Below, in pieces: positions 38,342 to 47,577 of a DNA stretch of 64,000 nucleotides. The notes below the pieces were generated by a model that had not been told where the DNA came from, ran no database searches, and worked only from the letters and a program-made list of their open reading frames with translations. Where the stretch lies: assembly GCF_014696675.1 (NCBI RefSeq), contig NZ_JACJQN010000021.1, positions 20,113-84,112 on the forward strand. The letters run 5' to 3'. Positions within the stretch are counted from its first letter, which is position 1, and each line of letters opens with the position of its first letter. The stretch comes from Phormidium tenue FACHB-1052 (GTDB taxonomy: Bacteria > Cyanobacteriota > Cyanobacteriia > Phormidesmidales > Phormidesmidaceae). The position numbers and the translations under genes are program-made.

Positions 38342-39871
38342 ATGGCTCAGTTGTTGGGTGCTCCGCTTTTTTGGCTACCGCTCGTCCTGGGGGCAGTTGG
38401 TCTATTGGGATGGCAGCGGTGGGCTAAGCAACAGCGCTTTAAGTCGCTGCGATCGCTGCCCTCTCCGCCCCAGCACTGGCTGCTGGGCAACATCCCCCAA
38501 CTGCTCGGGGCAGTCAAAAATCGACAGCTCTTTCAGATTTTGTTTGACTGGTCAAAAGAATTTGGCCCCAAGTATGTCTACTGGGTTGGCTATCCGGTGC
38601 TAGTGCTCAGCCAGCCCAAACTGATCGACAGCACCATTGTGCAGGGCACCCGCGACGGCAGCCTGGCGCGCACCGGCAATTCGCAGCAGGCCTGGAACGA
38701 CCTGATGGGGCCGATCATGATTGGTAAAGATGGGGCCGAGTGGCAGTGGCGACGCAAGGCCTGGAACCCCGAGTTTAGCTCTAGCGGCGTCAGTCACTAT
38801 TTCGCCCTGGTCGAACAAGCTTGTCACCAGACTGTGACCCAGCTGCAAGCCACCCCACCGGGGGAACCGGTGCCCATGGATCCACTCTTTGTGGAGTTGA
38901 CCATGCGGGTAATTGCCGCTCTGGTGCTGGGCATTCCCATCGACCCCAGCCAGCCCAGTCCCGAAGGCCCACCCCTGGAGATTGAACCGACCTACGACGC
39001 GATGGCGGTCTTGACCTATCGTTTTTTGCGGATGGCCGTTGGCGAAAAGGCCTGGAAAAAGTATCTGCCCACCCAGGCGAGCAAAGACTATTGGGCTGCC
39101 CGCCGCTATTTAGAAGGCTTTTTGCGATCGCGCATCGACCTGGCCCTAGAGCTGCGCGACGGCGACCCCGCCGCCTTAGCAAAAGCCAGCCCCCTATTCC
39201 AACAGTCAATACTGGTCAAAATTGCCGCCAAAGAACCCCGCTACACCCGCGCCACCCTGCTGCCCGAAATCGTGGAAATGCTGATCGCCGGTACAGACAC
39301 CACCGCCCACACCCTGTCCTTCGCCGTGGGCGAGCTAGCCCTCAACCCTTCGGTGTTGCAAAAAGCTCAGGCTGCCGTCGATCGCGTTTTTGACGAGCAA
39401 GATGCCATCACTCTGGCCAGCCTCAAGCCGCTCAGCTACCTGCAAGGGGTCGTCAAAGAAACCCTGCGGCTTTATTCTGTGGCGTCGGGCACCACCTCGC
39501 TGCAAGCGACCCGCGACATTGTTGTTGACGGCATTGCAGTACCAACTGGAGCACGCCTGTTTTGGTCAACCCTGGGAGCCGGGCGCGACCCCGAGACCTA
39601 TCCCCAGCCAGAGAAATTTTGGCCCGATCGCTGGCTCACGGAAGATCGCCAAAACCCGGCCCCACCCATGATTGACTTTGGCTCTGGCCCCCACCGCTGC
39701 CTGGGCGAACACCTAGCCATGCTGGAATCGACCCTGATGCTGGCCTATCTGCTGCGGCACTTTGACTGGGAGTTGGTGAATGGGCGATCGTCGGTAGAAA
39801 ATCTGAAACAGAATTTGCTGATCTACCCCGTCGATAGAATGCCGGTCTATCTGCAACGCCGCAGCCCTTAG
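38342..39871 (+). CDS. Cytochrome P450
   Basis: A 509-residue haem-thiolate monooxygenase. The I-helix oxygen motif AGTDTTAHT, the K-helix KETLRLYS (ExxR), and the haem loop FGSGPHRCLGEH with Cys453 are all present. An N-terminal hydrophobic stretch (LFWLPLVLGAVGLLGW) could anchor it in the membrane. It resembles fatty-acid or alkane hydroxylases of the CYP110/CYP197 type in cyanobacteria, though the family number is a guess. It needs ferredoxin as electron donor. It has its own terminator downstream; neighbours give no clue to the substrate. Confidence 0.93.
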   Translation: MAQLLGAPLFWLPLVLGAVGLLGWQRWAKQQRFKSLRSLPSPPQHWLLGNIPQLLGAVKNRQLFQILFDWSKEFGPKYVYWVGYPVLVLSQPKLIDSTIVQGTRDGSLARTGNSQQAWNDLMGPIMIGKDGAEWQWRRKAWNPEFSSSGVSHYFALVEQACHQTVTQLQATPPGEPVPMDPLFVELTMRVIAALVLGIPIDPSQPSPEGPPLEIEPTYDAMAVLTYRFLRMAVGEKAWKKYLPTQASKDYWAARRYLEGFLRSRIDLALELRDGDPAALAKASPLFQQSILVKIAAKEPRYTRATLLPEIVEMLIAGTDTTAHTLSFAVGELALNPSVLQKAQAAVDRVFDEQDAITLASLKPLSYLQGVVKETLRLYSVASGTTSLQATRDIVVDGIAVPTGARLFWSTLGAGRDPETYPQPEKFWPDRWLTEDRQNPAPPMIDFGSGPHRCLGEHLAMLESTLMLAYLLRHFDWELVNGRSSVENLKQNLLIYPVDRMPVYLQRRSP

Positions 39872-40194
39872 GCGAGGAGTCCTCGATTCGTTGAAGAGTT
39901 ATAGCCTTGAAAGAGGCTTTGGCGCGGTGCTCAAAGATCGGCCCAGCAGGACGTTGGCGCAGCCTCTCCAAAGGAGAACCGCACCTCTTACGAACCGTGA
40001 AGCCCGCTGCCTGATTATTCACCTCACCGTAAGGCATTGTTACGGCCAGCCCTGCCGGGTCACAGGGCTTTTTATAATAGAAGTGTAGCCGCATTGCCCC
40101 TGGCCTGGCTCCATCACTGTCTCTACCGCTGCATTCCAAAATTGTGAAACAGAGAGCCTAAAACGCGGGCCTGTCAAACAGGAGACTCACCGCT
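39872..40194. other. Intergenic region after the P450 gene
   Basis: About 320 bases. It contains the P450 terminator and a stretch TTGGCGCAGCCTCTCC near 39954 that resembles a repeat common in Nostoc-type genomes (recalled). The promoter of the Usp gene should be in the last 100 bases. No open frame of note. Confidence 0.5.
40049..40074 (+). terminator. Rho-independent terminator after the P450 gene
   Basis: AGCCCTG and CAGGGCT form a 7-bp stem with an 8-base loop, followed by TTTT. About 180 bases after the P450 stop. Confidence 0.75.
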
Positions 40195-40725
40195 ATGTTC
40201 AAAAAAATTCTGGTTGCTCTCGACAACTCTGCCCACCGGCAAGAGATCTTGCAAAACGCCCTCGACTTGGCCAAAGCCACCCAGGCCGACTTGATGCTCG
40301 TGCACGTGCTGTCGGCCTACGAGGAAGGCAGCCCCGGTATTCCCATTCGCTCGTACCAGGCCTACTACCCCGTGCTCGAAGACTCAACCTGGCGACTCTA
40401 CCAAAAACGCTGGGAAGAATTTGAGGCCCAGGGCATTGCCCAACTGCGGCAAGAACTCGATCGCGCCAGAGCCGTTGGCGTCAGCGCCGAATTTACCCAG
40501 ACCTCTGGGGAACCGGCGGCCACCCTCTGTAACATAGCCGACTCCTGGGGTGCTGACTTGATTATGGTGGGCAGCCACGGTCGCAAGGGCCTCAGCGAGC
40601 TGCTGCTGGGCAGCGTCAGCAACTATGTCATGCACCATGCCAACTGCTCGGTGCTGGTGGTGCACCACAACAACAGCAAGCTAGCTGCCCCCGCTGAGAC
40701 CACCACAGCTAGCGCTACAACCTAG
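40195..40725 (+). CDS. Universal stress protein (single UspA domain)
   Basis: A 176-residue Usp protein. FKKILVALDNS at the start and GSHGRKGLSELLLGSVSNYV (G-2x-G-9x-G-S) near residues 125-144 show the ATP-binding form. An insert of about 25 residues (PGIPIRSYQAYYPVLEDSTW) after strand 2 is longer than usual, seen in other cyanobacterial Usps. The C-terminus is an Ala/Thr-rich tail. Monocistronic; converges with the HNH gene. Confidence 0.92.
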   Translation: MFKKILVALDNSAHRQEILQNALDLAKATQADLMLVHVLSAYEEGSPGIPIRSYQAYYPVLEDSTWRLYQKRWEEFEAQGIAQLRQELDRARAVGVSAEFTQTSGEPAATLCNIADSWGADLIMVGSHGRKGLSELLLGSVSNYVMHHANCSVLVVHHNNSKLAAPAETTTASATT

Positions 40726-40731
40726 TAGCGC

Positions 40732-41004
40732 CTATCGGTAGCTTCGCACCCGCTTGTGGGGCTGCTGTTTGCGAACCCAGGCGACAAACGTTTGGAGTTT
40801 GGGTTCTGCCTGTAGCTGCTCTAACGTATTCAGGTCGCGAGCCAGGGTGTGATTGTCAAACAGGGTGTGAATCTGTTTGTGGCAGGGTCGGCACAGCAGC
40901 ACCGTCTCGCTAGTGGGCAGTTGGCGGCGGCGGGTGTGTTGGCGCGGCACCAGGTGGTGTTCGGTGAGATCGTCTACGGGACGCTGGCACAACTGGCAGG
41001 GCAT
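40732..41004 (-). CDS. HNH endonuclease-like protein
   Basis: From ATG 41004 (MPCQLCQRPVDDLTEHHLVP) the product has 90 residues. Two zinc-binding CxxC pairs (CQLC and CRPC) frame the HNH fold; EHHLVPR holds the catalytic histidine and CHKQIHTLF the last His. Small standalone HNH proteins like this are widespread in cyanobacteria, with no known target. The frame extends 19 codons upstream. It is read on the same strand as rpsD and lies beyond its terminator. Confidence 0.85.
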   Translation of the reverse strand: MPCQLCQRPVDDLTEHHLVPRQHTRRRQLPTSETVLLCRPCHKQIHTLFDNHTLARDLNTLEQLQAEPKLQTFVAWVRKQQPHKRVRSYR

Positions 41005-41087
41005 AGGCGCAGCCGCAATAGGGAGTAGTTTTATTCTTACGAATTTGCCCGAGAGACGCAAAACTGAGGCTGCAAAACTGGAAGCGC

Positions 41088-41122
41088 AAAAAAATGGCTC
41101 CTAGCTGACGGGCCAGGAGCCA
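41088..41122 (-). terminator. Rho-independent terminator of rpsD
   Basis: On the minus strand TGGCTCCT and AGGAGCCA form a perfect 8-bp stem with a 12-base loop, followed by seven T's. It lies about 90 bases after the rpsD stop. Confidence 0.88.
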
Positions 41123-41214
41123 AACTGTAAATTAATTGAGTAAGAGTAATGCGCTATGGGCGGTAAGCGATGACCGTTCGGCCAGCAAACAAACTCCAGT
41201 AATGACCAGCAGCC

Positions 41215-41823
41215 TTAGGCCTTACGGGAGTAGTACTCAACCACAAGCAGTTCGTTGACGTTGAGGGCCACCCACTCGCGCTCAATGATGCCATTGACCT
41301 TAGCGGTGAGCTTGGCTTTGTCAAGCTCAAGGTGGGCGGGCACGTTGGCCAAACCGGGGAACTCCAGGTTGGCTTCGACCAGTTTTTTGGAAGCTTCGCG
41401 ATCGCGTACGGTGATCACATCGCCAGCCCGACACTGATAGCTAGGAATCGACACTACGCGGCCATTCACGCAGATGTGGCCGTGGTTAACCACCTGTCGC
41501 GCCGAAGGAATGGTCGGCCCAAACCCAAGGCGAAACACGGTGTTGTCGAGCCGCATTTCGAGCAGTTGTAGAATTACTAACCCGGTCGAACCACCGGCCC
41601 GACGAGCTTTCTTCACGTAGCGAAGCAGCTGCTTTTCGGTCAGACCGTAGTTAAAGCGCAGCTTCTGCTTTTCTTCTAGCCGAACTGCGTACTCAGACTT
41701 TTTCTTGCGGTCTTGGCCGTGCTGCCCCGGCGGATAAGCCTTGCGGGGGGATTTGCGGGACAGACCCGGTAGCTCACCCAAGCGGCGTACAACCCGCAGG
41801 CGAGCGCCTCTATATCGCGCCAT
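41215..41823 (-). CDS. rpsD: 30S ribosomal protein S4
   Basis: One of the first proteins to bind 16S rRNA and a translational fidelity protein. The 202-residue product begins [20 protein letters not shown], lacks the N-terminal zinc site (as in other cyanobacteria and plastids) and has the S4 RNA-binding domain [29 protein letters not shown]. Standalone in this window with its own terminator, as is common for rpsD in cyanobacteria. Confidence 0.98.
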   Translation of the reverse strand: MARYRGARLRVVRRLGELPGLSRKSPRKAYPPGQHGQDRKKKSEYAVRLEEKQKLRFNYGLTEKQLLRYVKKARRAGGSTGLVILQLLEMRLDNTVFRLGFGPTIPSARQVVNHGHICVNGRVVSIPSYQCRAGDVITVRDREASKKLVEANLEFPGLANVPAHLELDKAKLTAKVNGIIEREWVALNVNELLVVEYYSRKA

Positions 41824-41960
41824 AAACGTTTACTCTCCGAACAATGTCTAACGTTGGAAGCAATTTCCAAAGATTCTAATCTTAGCGTTGATCCACGCTT
41901 AGATCAATCTTTGTAGATGGAATTTTGCTGAGATCGGTGACAGAGGAGAGAAGGAACTGG

Positions 41961-42017
41961 GGTACAGGGTGTAGGGTTCAAGGTCTAGGGCAACCTCTTA
42001 GACCCTACACCCGATAC
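41961..42017. repeat. Long intergenic hairpin after the bgtA stop
   Basis: GGGTGTAGGGT pairs perfectly with ACCCTACACCC, extended outside by GGTA/TACC. Similar GGGTTTAGGGTTTAAGG text appears in the gap at 28010-28078, suggesting a dispersed family. There is no T-tract; it could still slow or process the bgtA transcript. Confidence 0.65.
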
Positions 42018-42028
42018 CTTAAACCTTA

Positions 42029-42799
42029 CTAATGCTGACTTAGGCGACTGAGGAACGACTTGAGGCGAACGCTACGGGGGTTGCTAAACACCTCGGCAGG
42101 GACGCCCTCTTCCTCAATCAGGCCGTCGTTAAAGAACAGTACCCGGTTGGAGACTTCGCGGGCAAACTGCATTTCGTGGGTGACCACAATCATCGTCATG
42201 CCCTCTTCGGCAAGCTGGCGCATGACGCCCAGCACCTCGCCCACTAGCTCGGGGTCAAGGGCGCTGGTGGGCTCGTCAAACAAAATGGCTTCGGGGCGCA
42301 TGCAGAGGCTGCGGGCGATCGCCACCCGCTGCTTTTGTCCGCCGGAGAGCTGCTCGGGGTAGGCATCGGCGCGATCGCCCAGGCCCACCTTCGCCAGGTA
42401 CTGACTGGCCAGGTCGCGACAGTCGGCCTCGGAATGCTTGAGCACCTTGCGGGGCGAGAGCATCAGATTCTCAATCACTGTCAGGTGGGGAAACAGGTTG
42501 AAGTGCTGGAACACCATGCTCACCTGGCTGCGCAGGTGGTAGAGCGCCTTCCAGGGAAGTTTTGGGGCCGACATGTCTTGGCCCATGACTTCCAGGTGGC
42601 CCTGGTTGATGGCCTCTAGCCGGTTGAGGCAGCGCAGAAACGTGCTTTTGCCGCAGCCCGAGGGCCCAATAATCGACACCACATCGCCCTTGGTAAAGGA
42701 GGTGCTTACTCCTTTTAAGACCTCCAGCGAACCATAGCTTTTGTACAGATTTTCGCAGGCAATCACGGGCGTGGCGATCGCGGTCATAGTGGTCGTCAT
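42029..42799 (-). CDS. bgtA: Amino acid ABC transporter ATPase BgtA
   Basis: A 256-residue polar-amino-acid ATPase. Walker [11 protein letters not shown]-loop region [13 protein letters not shown], signature [15 protein letters not shown], Walker [16 protein letters not shown] and the His switch VTHEMQFAR are all present. In cyanobacteria BgtA powers the basic amino acid and glutamine uptake of N-II type together with a fused BgtB protein, here transcribed divergently from a shared 170-bp gap. ATG 42799 is chosen; a TTG 12 bases upstream is also in frame. A hairpin repeat follows the stop. Confidence 0.9.
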   Translation of the reverse strand: MTTTMTAIATPVIACENLYKSYGSLEVLKGVSTSFTKGDVVSIIGPSGCGKSTFLRCLNRLEAINQGHLEVMGQDMSAPKLPWKALYHLRSQVSMVFQHFNLFPHLTVIENLMLSPRKVLKHSEADCRDLASQYLAKVGLGDRADAYPEQLSGGQKQRVAIARSLCMRPEAILFDEPTSALDPELVGEVLGVMRQLAEEGMTMIVVTHEMQFAREVSNRVLFFNDGLIEEEGVPAEVFSNPRSVRLKSFLSRLSQH

Positions 42800-42969
42800 G
42801 GGCGGGCGCAATGACAGAGCTTAGTCTCTATCAGAGAATCACTGGCAACCGGAGACATCTGTATCACAGAATACATTTTATCCCGGAGGGAATTGACTAT
42901 TGTGCAACACAATCCGGTTGCGATCGCCCGGAAGCTGCCGGAAGCTAGTTGTTGTAGAGTGTCGCCGAC

Positions 42970-44514
42970 ATGGTTTTTCGTCCGTTTGGCTTGCGCTGGA
43001 TAAAGCGCTGTTTAGCGTTGGTGCTGGGATTGCTGCTCGGGTTCGGGGCAACTCAGCTTGCCGCCCTGGGCCAAGATACTCCGGCAGTCTGGCGGGTAGG
43101 CACCGAACCAGCCTTCCCCCCCTTTGAAATGAAGGATGAAGCCACAGGGGCTTTTGTCGGGTTTGACATCGAGCTGATGACGGCCATGGCCGAGGCGGCT
43201 GGTAAAGAGGCGCAATTCATCGGTCTGCCCTTTGATGGACTGGTGCCGGCCATCCAGGGCAAGAGCATTGACGCGGCCATTAGCGGCATGACCATTACCG
43301 CCGATCGCGCCTTGACTGTCGACTTTACCCGGCCTTACTTTGAGGCGGGGCTGGCCATCGCTGTACGAGAGAGCGATTCAGAAATCAAGTCCTTCGAAGA
43401 TCTGACAGGTAAGCGGATCGCAGTGGCGATCGGCACCACGGGTGCCGCAAAAGCCAGCTCTGTGGAAGGAGCCACAGTCAGACAGTTTGACAATGCCCCT
43501 CTAGCGCTACAAGAGCTGATCAATGGCAACGTGGATGCCGTTGTTAACGATTTGCCGGTAACGCTTTATGCCATCAACGAAGCAAACCTAACGGGGGCCA
43601 AAATTGTCGGTGAACTTGTCACCGAAGAGTACTACGGCATTGCTCTGCCAAAGGGCTCAGCGCTGCTCGATGAAATGAACACTGCTCTAGGAACTGTCAT
43701 CCAAGACGGCACCTACGCCCAGATCTATCGCAAGTGGTTTTTGTCTGACCCACCTGTTCTGCCGACTGTAGCTCCAGCCCTGGCGACCAGCGGCACCGAT
43801 AGCGGCTTTGCCTGGGGAAGGCTATTTAAGAACCTGTTCAAGGGAGCCTGGATTACTATTCTGCTGACCGCAGCCTCATTTTTCTTTGGGCTGATTGGCG
43901 GTTCTCTAGTGGCCTTTGCCATGATCTCGCCCATTAAGCCCTTGCGCTGGCTGTGCCGCATCTACGTCGACTTCTTTCGCGGCACGCCCATGCTAGTGCA
44001 GCTATATATGATCTATTTCGGCCTGCCAGCGCTGTTGCAGGGGCTAGGCATTGACATTAGCTTCAACCAAATTTTTGCTGCCATTTTGGCGCTCAGTCTC
44101 AATGTGGCTGCCTACCTCTCAGAGATTCTGCGAGGCGGCATTCAGTCTATCGATCGCGGCCAGTGGGAGGCGGGTGAATCCCTCGCCATGAACCCAGTAG
44201 AAACCATGCGCTACGTGGTCTTTCCCCAGGCGTTTCGGCGCATTGTTCCTCCACTGGGCAACGAGTTCATCACCCTGATCAAAGACACCAGCTTGGCCTC
44301 GGTGATTGGGTTTAACGAGCTACTTCGCCAAGGTGAGCTGATCGTAGCAAACACATACGCCGCCTTTCAGGTGTATTTTGGGGTAGCGCTTGTGTATCTA
44401 ATTATGACCTCCCTAGCATCCATTGCCTTTAGGCGCTTAGAGACCTACATGGACCCGATCAACCGGCCTAAGAAGGTGAAGAAAGATCCGGTACCCTCAG
44501 CGATCGGGGTTTAG
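42970..44514 (+). CDS. bgtB: Fused amino-acid binding protein and permease BgtB
   Basis: A 514-residue fusion. A signal anchor (CLALVLGLLLGFGATQLAA) is followed by a type-2 solute-binding domain (VGTEPAFPPFEMKDEATGAF, GFDIELMTAMAEAAGKEA) to about residue 260, then a His/Glu/Gln/Arg/opine permease domain with five helices (LTAASFFFGLIGGSLVAFAM onward) and the EAA loop REILRGGIQSIDRGQWEAGES-like text. This matches BgtB of the Bgt system in Synechocystis and Anabaena (basic amino acids and glutamine). The binding-domain ligand is thus likely Arg, Lys, His or Gln. Divergent from bgtA. Confidence 0.9.
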   Translation: MVFRPFGLRWIKRCLALVLGLLLGFGATQLAALGQDTPAVWRVGTEPAFPPFEMKDEATGAFVGFDIELMTAMAEAAGKEAQFIGLPFDGLVPAIQGKSIDAAISGMTITADRALTVDFTRPYFEAGLAIAVRESDSEIKSFEDLTGKRIAVAIGTTGAAKASSVEGATVRQFDNAPLALQELINGNVDAVVNDLPVTLYAINEANLTGAKIVGELVTEEYYGIALPKGSALLDEMNTALGTVIQDGTYAQIYRKWFLSDPPVLPTVAPALATSGTDSGFAWGRLFKNLFKGAWITILLTAASFFFGLIGGSLVAFAMISPIKPLRWLCRIYVDFFRGTPMLVQLYMIYFGLPALLQGLGIDISFNQIFAAILALSLNVAAYLSEILRGGIQSIDRGQWEAGESLAMNPVETMRYVVFPQAFRRIVPPLGNEFITLIKDTSLASVIGFNELLRQGELIVANTYAAFQVYFGVALVYLIMTSLASIAFRRLETYMDPINRPKKVKKDPVPSAIGV

Positions 44515-44618
44515 GGAAGCGCTCTAGGGCCAATCCATTCCCTAATGAGATTGAAGGGAACGGCTGTTTGCAGAGTAGGTCTGTACTCGAAACGTCTAGT
44601 TTAATAGCGTGAATTTCC

Positions 44619-44644
44619 TAGGGGCGCAGCATGCTGCGCCCCTA
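44619..44644. terminator. Perfect 26-bp palindrome, terminator-like
   Basis: TAGGGGCGCAGCA and its exact reverse complement with no spacer, then TTTCGTTT. It lies about 105 bases after the bgtB stop and could end its transcription, though the GGGGCGCAGC palindrome also has the look of a dispersed extragenic repeat. Confidence 0.65.
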
Positions 44645-44657
44645 TTTCGTTTGATGC

Positions 44658-44849
44658 CTACTCCTGGTTTTGCTCTGCACTGAGCAAGATTTGGTAGACA
44701 AACAGCTGCTTCAGGGCTGACGTCTGCTGCTGTTGCTGATTGGCTGAGGAGTGAACGTCTGCCGCTATCAGGACACCTCCGGCAACCAGGGTCAAGATTA
44801 CACACAAGTTGCGAAGAATGAGGCAGGTGGGGAGGCAGCGATTTTTCAT
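44658..44849 (-). CDS. Possible small exported protein, 63 aa
   Basis: From ATG 44849 the frame gives 63 residues with a signal-like start (MKNRCLPTCLILRNLCVILTL, VAGGVLIAADVHS) and a Gln-rich tail (QQQQQTSALKQL). There is no clear RBS or neighbour context, so this call is tentative. Confidence 0.35.
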   Translation of the reverse strand: MKNRCLPTCLILRNLCVILTLVAGGVLIAADVHSSANQQQQQTSALKQLFVYQILLSAEQNQE

Positions 44850-45151
44850 GGGGGCAACCGTAGCAGTATCAGATATCAAGACCGACAGCCAGATACCTTC
44901 ATTATTGAGAGCATCTGGCGGTTTTTCTGTGTAACGAAAAAGGCTTGATAAAAGTTACCGAAAGTTGACCCGGTACTCAACCAAACCTCGGTTCTGATTA
45001 CTGACGTTGATTGACCCACCAATGCTCCAAGTGTCGGTGATGCGATCGCGAACGGTGCGGGAAAGCGGCTGATTTTGCGTCAGCGGTGGGTCTGACCTCC
45101 AGGCTCCTGTATTCTTAAAATCCTGGTCTTTTGGATACCCAATCTACGTTC

Positions 45152-45775
45152 ATGCTAGGTCTAGCGATTCACACTTCTGGCCCTGACCTGGGGCTAGCTC
45201 TGAGTAACTTTGACGGCGAAACCCGCCACCAGACCTGGCCCCTGGGGCGCGACCTGTCAACCCAGCTACACCGCATTCTGATGGAGTTTATCGCGCCCTA
45301 TAGCTGGACAGATTGCTCATTTTTGGCGGTGGCCCAGGGGCCGGGGGGATTCACCGGCACTCGCATTGGGGTGGTGACAGCGCGCACCCTGGCCCAGCAG
45401 CTAAAGATACCGCTGTTTGGGGTGTCGAGTTTGGCAGCAGCGGCTCAACAGGCCATAGATAAATCCCCGGCTGAGTCTAGTTCAAATGTTGCCGTAGAAA
45501 TGCAGGCCCGGCGGGAGCAGTTGTTTACCGCTATTTATAACGTGACCACGAATGGTCTAGAGCTAGTCCATCCTGACCAAGTGCTTGCCGCAGAGGCTTG
45601 GGAGCAGGTGCTGACTCAGTATCCCCAGCCGGTTTACCGAGTGGTAGCGGGGGATGACCTAGCGGCGACCGTGGTGCAGGTTTTGGCCCTGGCCCATGGA
45701 CGCTGGCTGAGGGGCGATCGCCCCGACTGGTCGTCGGTCATGCCCTACTACGGCCAGCACCCGGTGGATCTGTAG
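45152..45775 (+). CDS. tsaB: tRNA threonylcarbamoyladenosine biosynthesis protein TsaB
   Basis: A partner of TsaD in making t6A at position 37 of ANN-decoding tRNAs. 207 residues. The ASKHA start MLGLAIHTSGPDLGLALSN, and AQGPGGFTGTRIGVVTARTL at 65-85, are diagnostic. The second subdomain is shorter than in E. coli, as usual in cyanobacteria. The frame opens at 45131; ATG 45152 gives the family start. No tsaD or tsaE is adjacent. Confidence 0.92.
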   Translation: MLGLAIHTSGPDLGLALSNFDGETRHQTWPLGRDLSTQLHRILMEFIAPYSWTDCSFLAVAQGPGGFTGTRIGVVTARTLAQQLKIPLFGVSSLAAAAQQAIDKSPAESSSNVAVEMQARREQLFTAIYNVTTNGLELVHPDQVLAAEAWEQVLTQYPQPVYRVVAGDDLAATVVQVLALAHGRWLRGDRPDWSSVMPYYGQHPVDL

Positions 45776-45915
45776 GTACCTGGGAGGAGTGGCCAGGGTA
45801 TAGCTCCACGCAGATTCTTAAAAAGTGGTTCGGCTACACTGGGCAACAACGCCTTTGTCTGTCATCTCTTCGCCGTCAAGGGCGAGACCGAAATTGCCCC
45901 CTTCAGGTCTCTGCT

Positions 45916-47577
45916 ATGGCCAAACCAATTATTTTCACCATTGACGACGACCCGGATGTCTTGCAGGCGATCGCCCGCGACCTGCGGCGGCACTACGGCG
46001 AACACTACCGCGTCATGCGGGCCAGTTCGGGGGCGGCGGCCTTCGAAGCTCTCCAGCAAATCGTCCAGCGCGGCGACCCGGTAGCGCTGCTGCTGGTCGA
46101 TCAGCGCATGCCCGAGATGAGCGGCGTGGAGTTTTTAGAGCAGGCAATCGAGCTGGTGCCCGACGTCAAGCGGGCCTTGCTCACCGCCTACAGCGACACC
46201 GATGCAGCCATTCGCGCCATCAACGAGGTCGGCCTTGACTACTACCTGATGAAACCCTGGGATCCGCCAGAGGAGCAGCTGTACCCGGTAGTTGACGATC
46301 TGCTGGCCGATTGGCAGGCCAACTTTCGGCCTCCCTTTGAGGGCATTCGGGTAGTGGGCGATCGCTGGAACCCCCAGAGCCACGAAATCAAAGACTTTCT
46401 GGCCCGCAACCAAATCCCCTACCGCTGGCTCGATGTAGAGCGCAGCGAAGAGGCCCGCACCCTGGCGGGCTGCGTCACCCAGGCCAAACTGCCCCTGGTG
46501 CTGTTCCCCGACGGCGACCCCCTGCGCCAGCCCACCACCGCCGAACTGGCGACGCGCATTGGCCTGCAAACCACGGCGGCTAAGCCTTTCTATGACCTGG
46601 TGATCGTCGGGGGTGGCCCCGCTGGTCTGGCGGCGGCGGTCTATGGTGCTTCTGAAGGGCTGCACACAGTGCTGATTGAGCGCGAAGCCCCCGGTGGTCA
46701 GGCGGGCACCAGCTCCCGCATCGAAAACTACCTGGGCTTTCCGGTGGGGCTGAGCGGCAGCGACCTGGCTCGCCGCGCCGTCACCCAGGCCCGCCGCTTT
46801 GGGGTCGAAATTCTCACCCCTCAGTCGGTGCAGGCCATCCGAAGCGACAACAACTACCGGCTGCTTACCCTTAGCGACGGCAGCGAGATCAGCGCCCACG
46901 CAGTGATTTTGGCTCTGGGGGTCTCGTGGCGGCGGCTTGCCACGACCGGACTAGAGCAGTTTACCGGGGCGGGGGTCTACTACGGCGCGGCGCAGACGGA
47001 AGCCCTGGCCTGTGAAGGGGAAGACGTGTATATCATTGGCGGGGCCAACTCTGCCGGGCAGGCGGCGATGAATTTTTCCAAGTACGCCAAGTCGGTGACG
47101 ATGCTGGTGCGAGGCGACTCGCTGACCAAGAGCATGTCGCAGTATTTGATCGACCAAATCGCCGCAACGCCAAACATCACAGTGCAGACCCACACCAGCG
47201 TAGTCAAAGCCAAGGGCGGCACGCAGCTAGAGGCGCTGGTGCTACAAAACGCCATTACGGGGGCCACCGAAACCGTGCCGGCCCAGTCACTATTCATCTT
47301 TATTGGGGCCACTCCCCACACCGACTGGCTAGAGGATCTGGTGCAGCGGGATGAGCGGGGCTATCTGCTCACTGGCCCCGACTTGGCCAGTGCTGGCGTG
47401 CCGCCCCACCAGGTATGGTCGCAGGAGCGACCCCCCTTTCTGCTCGAAACCAGCCTGCCCGGCGTGTTTGCGGTGGGCGACGTGCGCTGCGGCTCGATCA
47501 AGCGGGTGGCCTCGGGGGTGGGAGAAGGGTCGATCTGCGTGCAGTTTGTTCACCAGTACTTGGGGGCGGTACGATGA
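45916..47577 (+). CDS. Fused response regulator / thioredoxin-reductase-like flavoprotein
   Basis: A 553-residue fusion of three parts. Residues 1-125 are a receiver (IDDDPDV, phospho-Asp in LLLVDQRMPEM, Thr/Ser LLTAYSD, Lys in LMKPWD). Residues about 135-210 look like a thioredoxin/glutaredoxin fold without CxxC (GDRWNPQSHEIKDFLARNQI). Residues 225-553 are a thioredoxin-reductase fold with two dinucleotide sites (VGGGPAGLAAAVYGASEG; IIGGANSAGQAAMNFS) but the usual CATC redox pair is missing (GVYYGAAQTEA). The stop overlaps the ATG of the kinase gene (ATGA), so they are coupled. It likely senses or uses redox state under kinase control. Its true reaction is unknown. Confidence 0.88.
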   Translation: MAKPIIFTIDDDPDVLQAIARDLRRHYGEHYRVMRASSGAAAFEALQQIVQRGDPVALLLVDQRMPEMSGVEFLEQAIELVPDVKRALLTAYSDTDAAIRAINEVGLDYYLMKPWDPPEEQLYPVVDDLLADWQANFRPPFEGIRVVGDRWNPQSHEIKDFLARNQIPYRWLDVERSEEARTLAGCVTQAKLPLVLFPDGDPLRQPTTAELATRIGLQTTAAKPFYDLVIVGGGPAGLAAAVYGASEGLHTVLIEREAPGGQAGTSSRIENYLGFPVGLSGSDLARRAVTQARRFGVEILTPQSVQAIRSDNNYRLLTLSDGSEISAHAVILALGVSWRRLATTGLEQFTGAGVYYGAAQTEALACEGEDVYIIGGANSAGQAAMNFSKYAKSVTMLVRGDSLTKSMSQYLIDQIAATPNITVQTHTSVVKAKGGTQLEALVLQNAITGATETVPAQSLFIFIGATPHTDWLEDLVQRDERGYLLTGPDLASAGVPPHQVWSQERPPFLLETSLPGVFAVGDVRCGSIKRVASGVGEGSICVQFVHQYLGAVR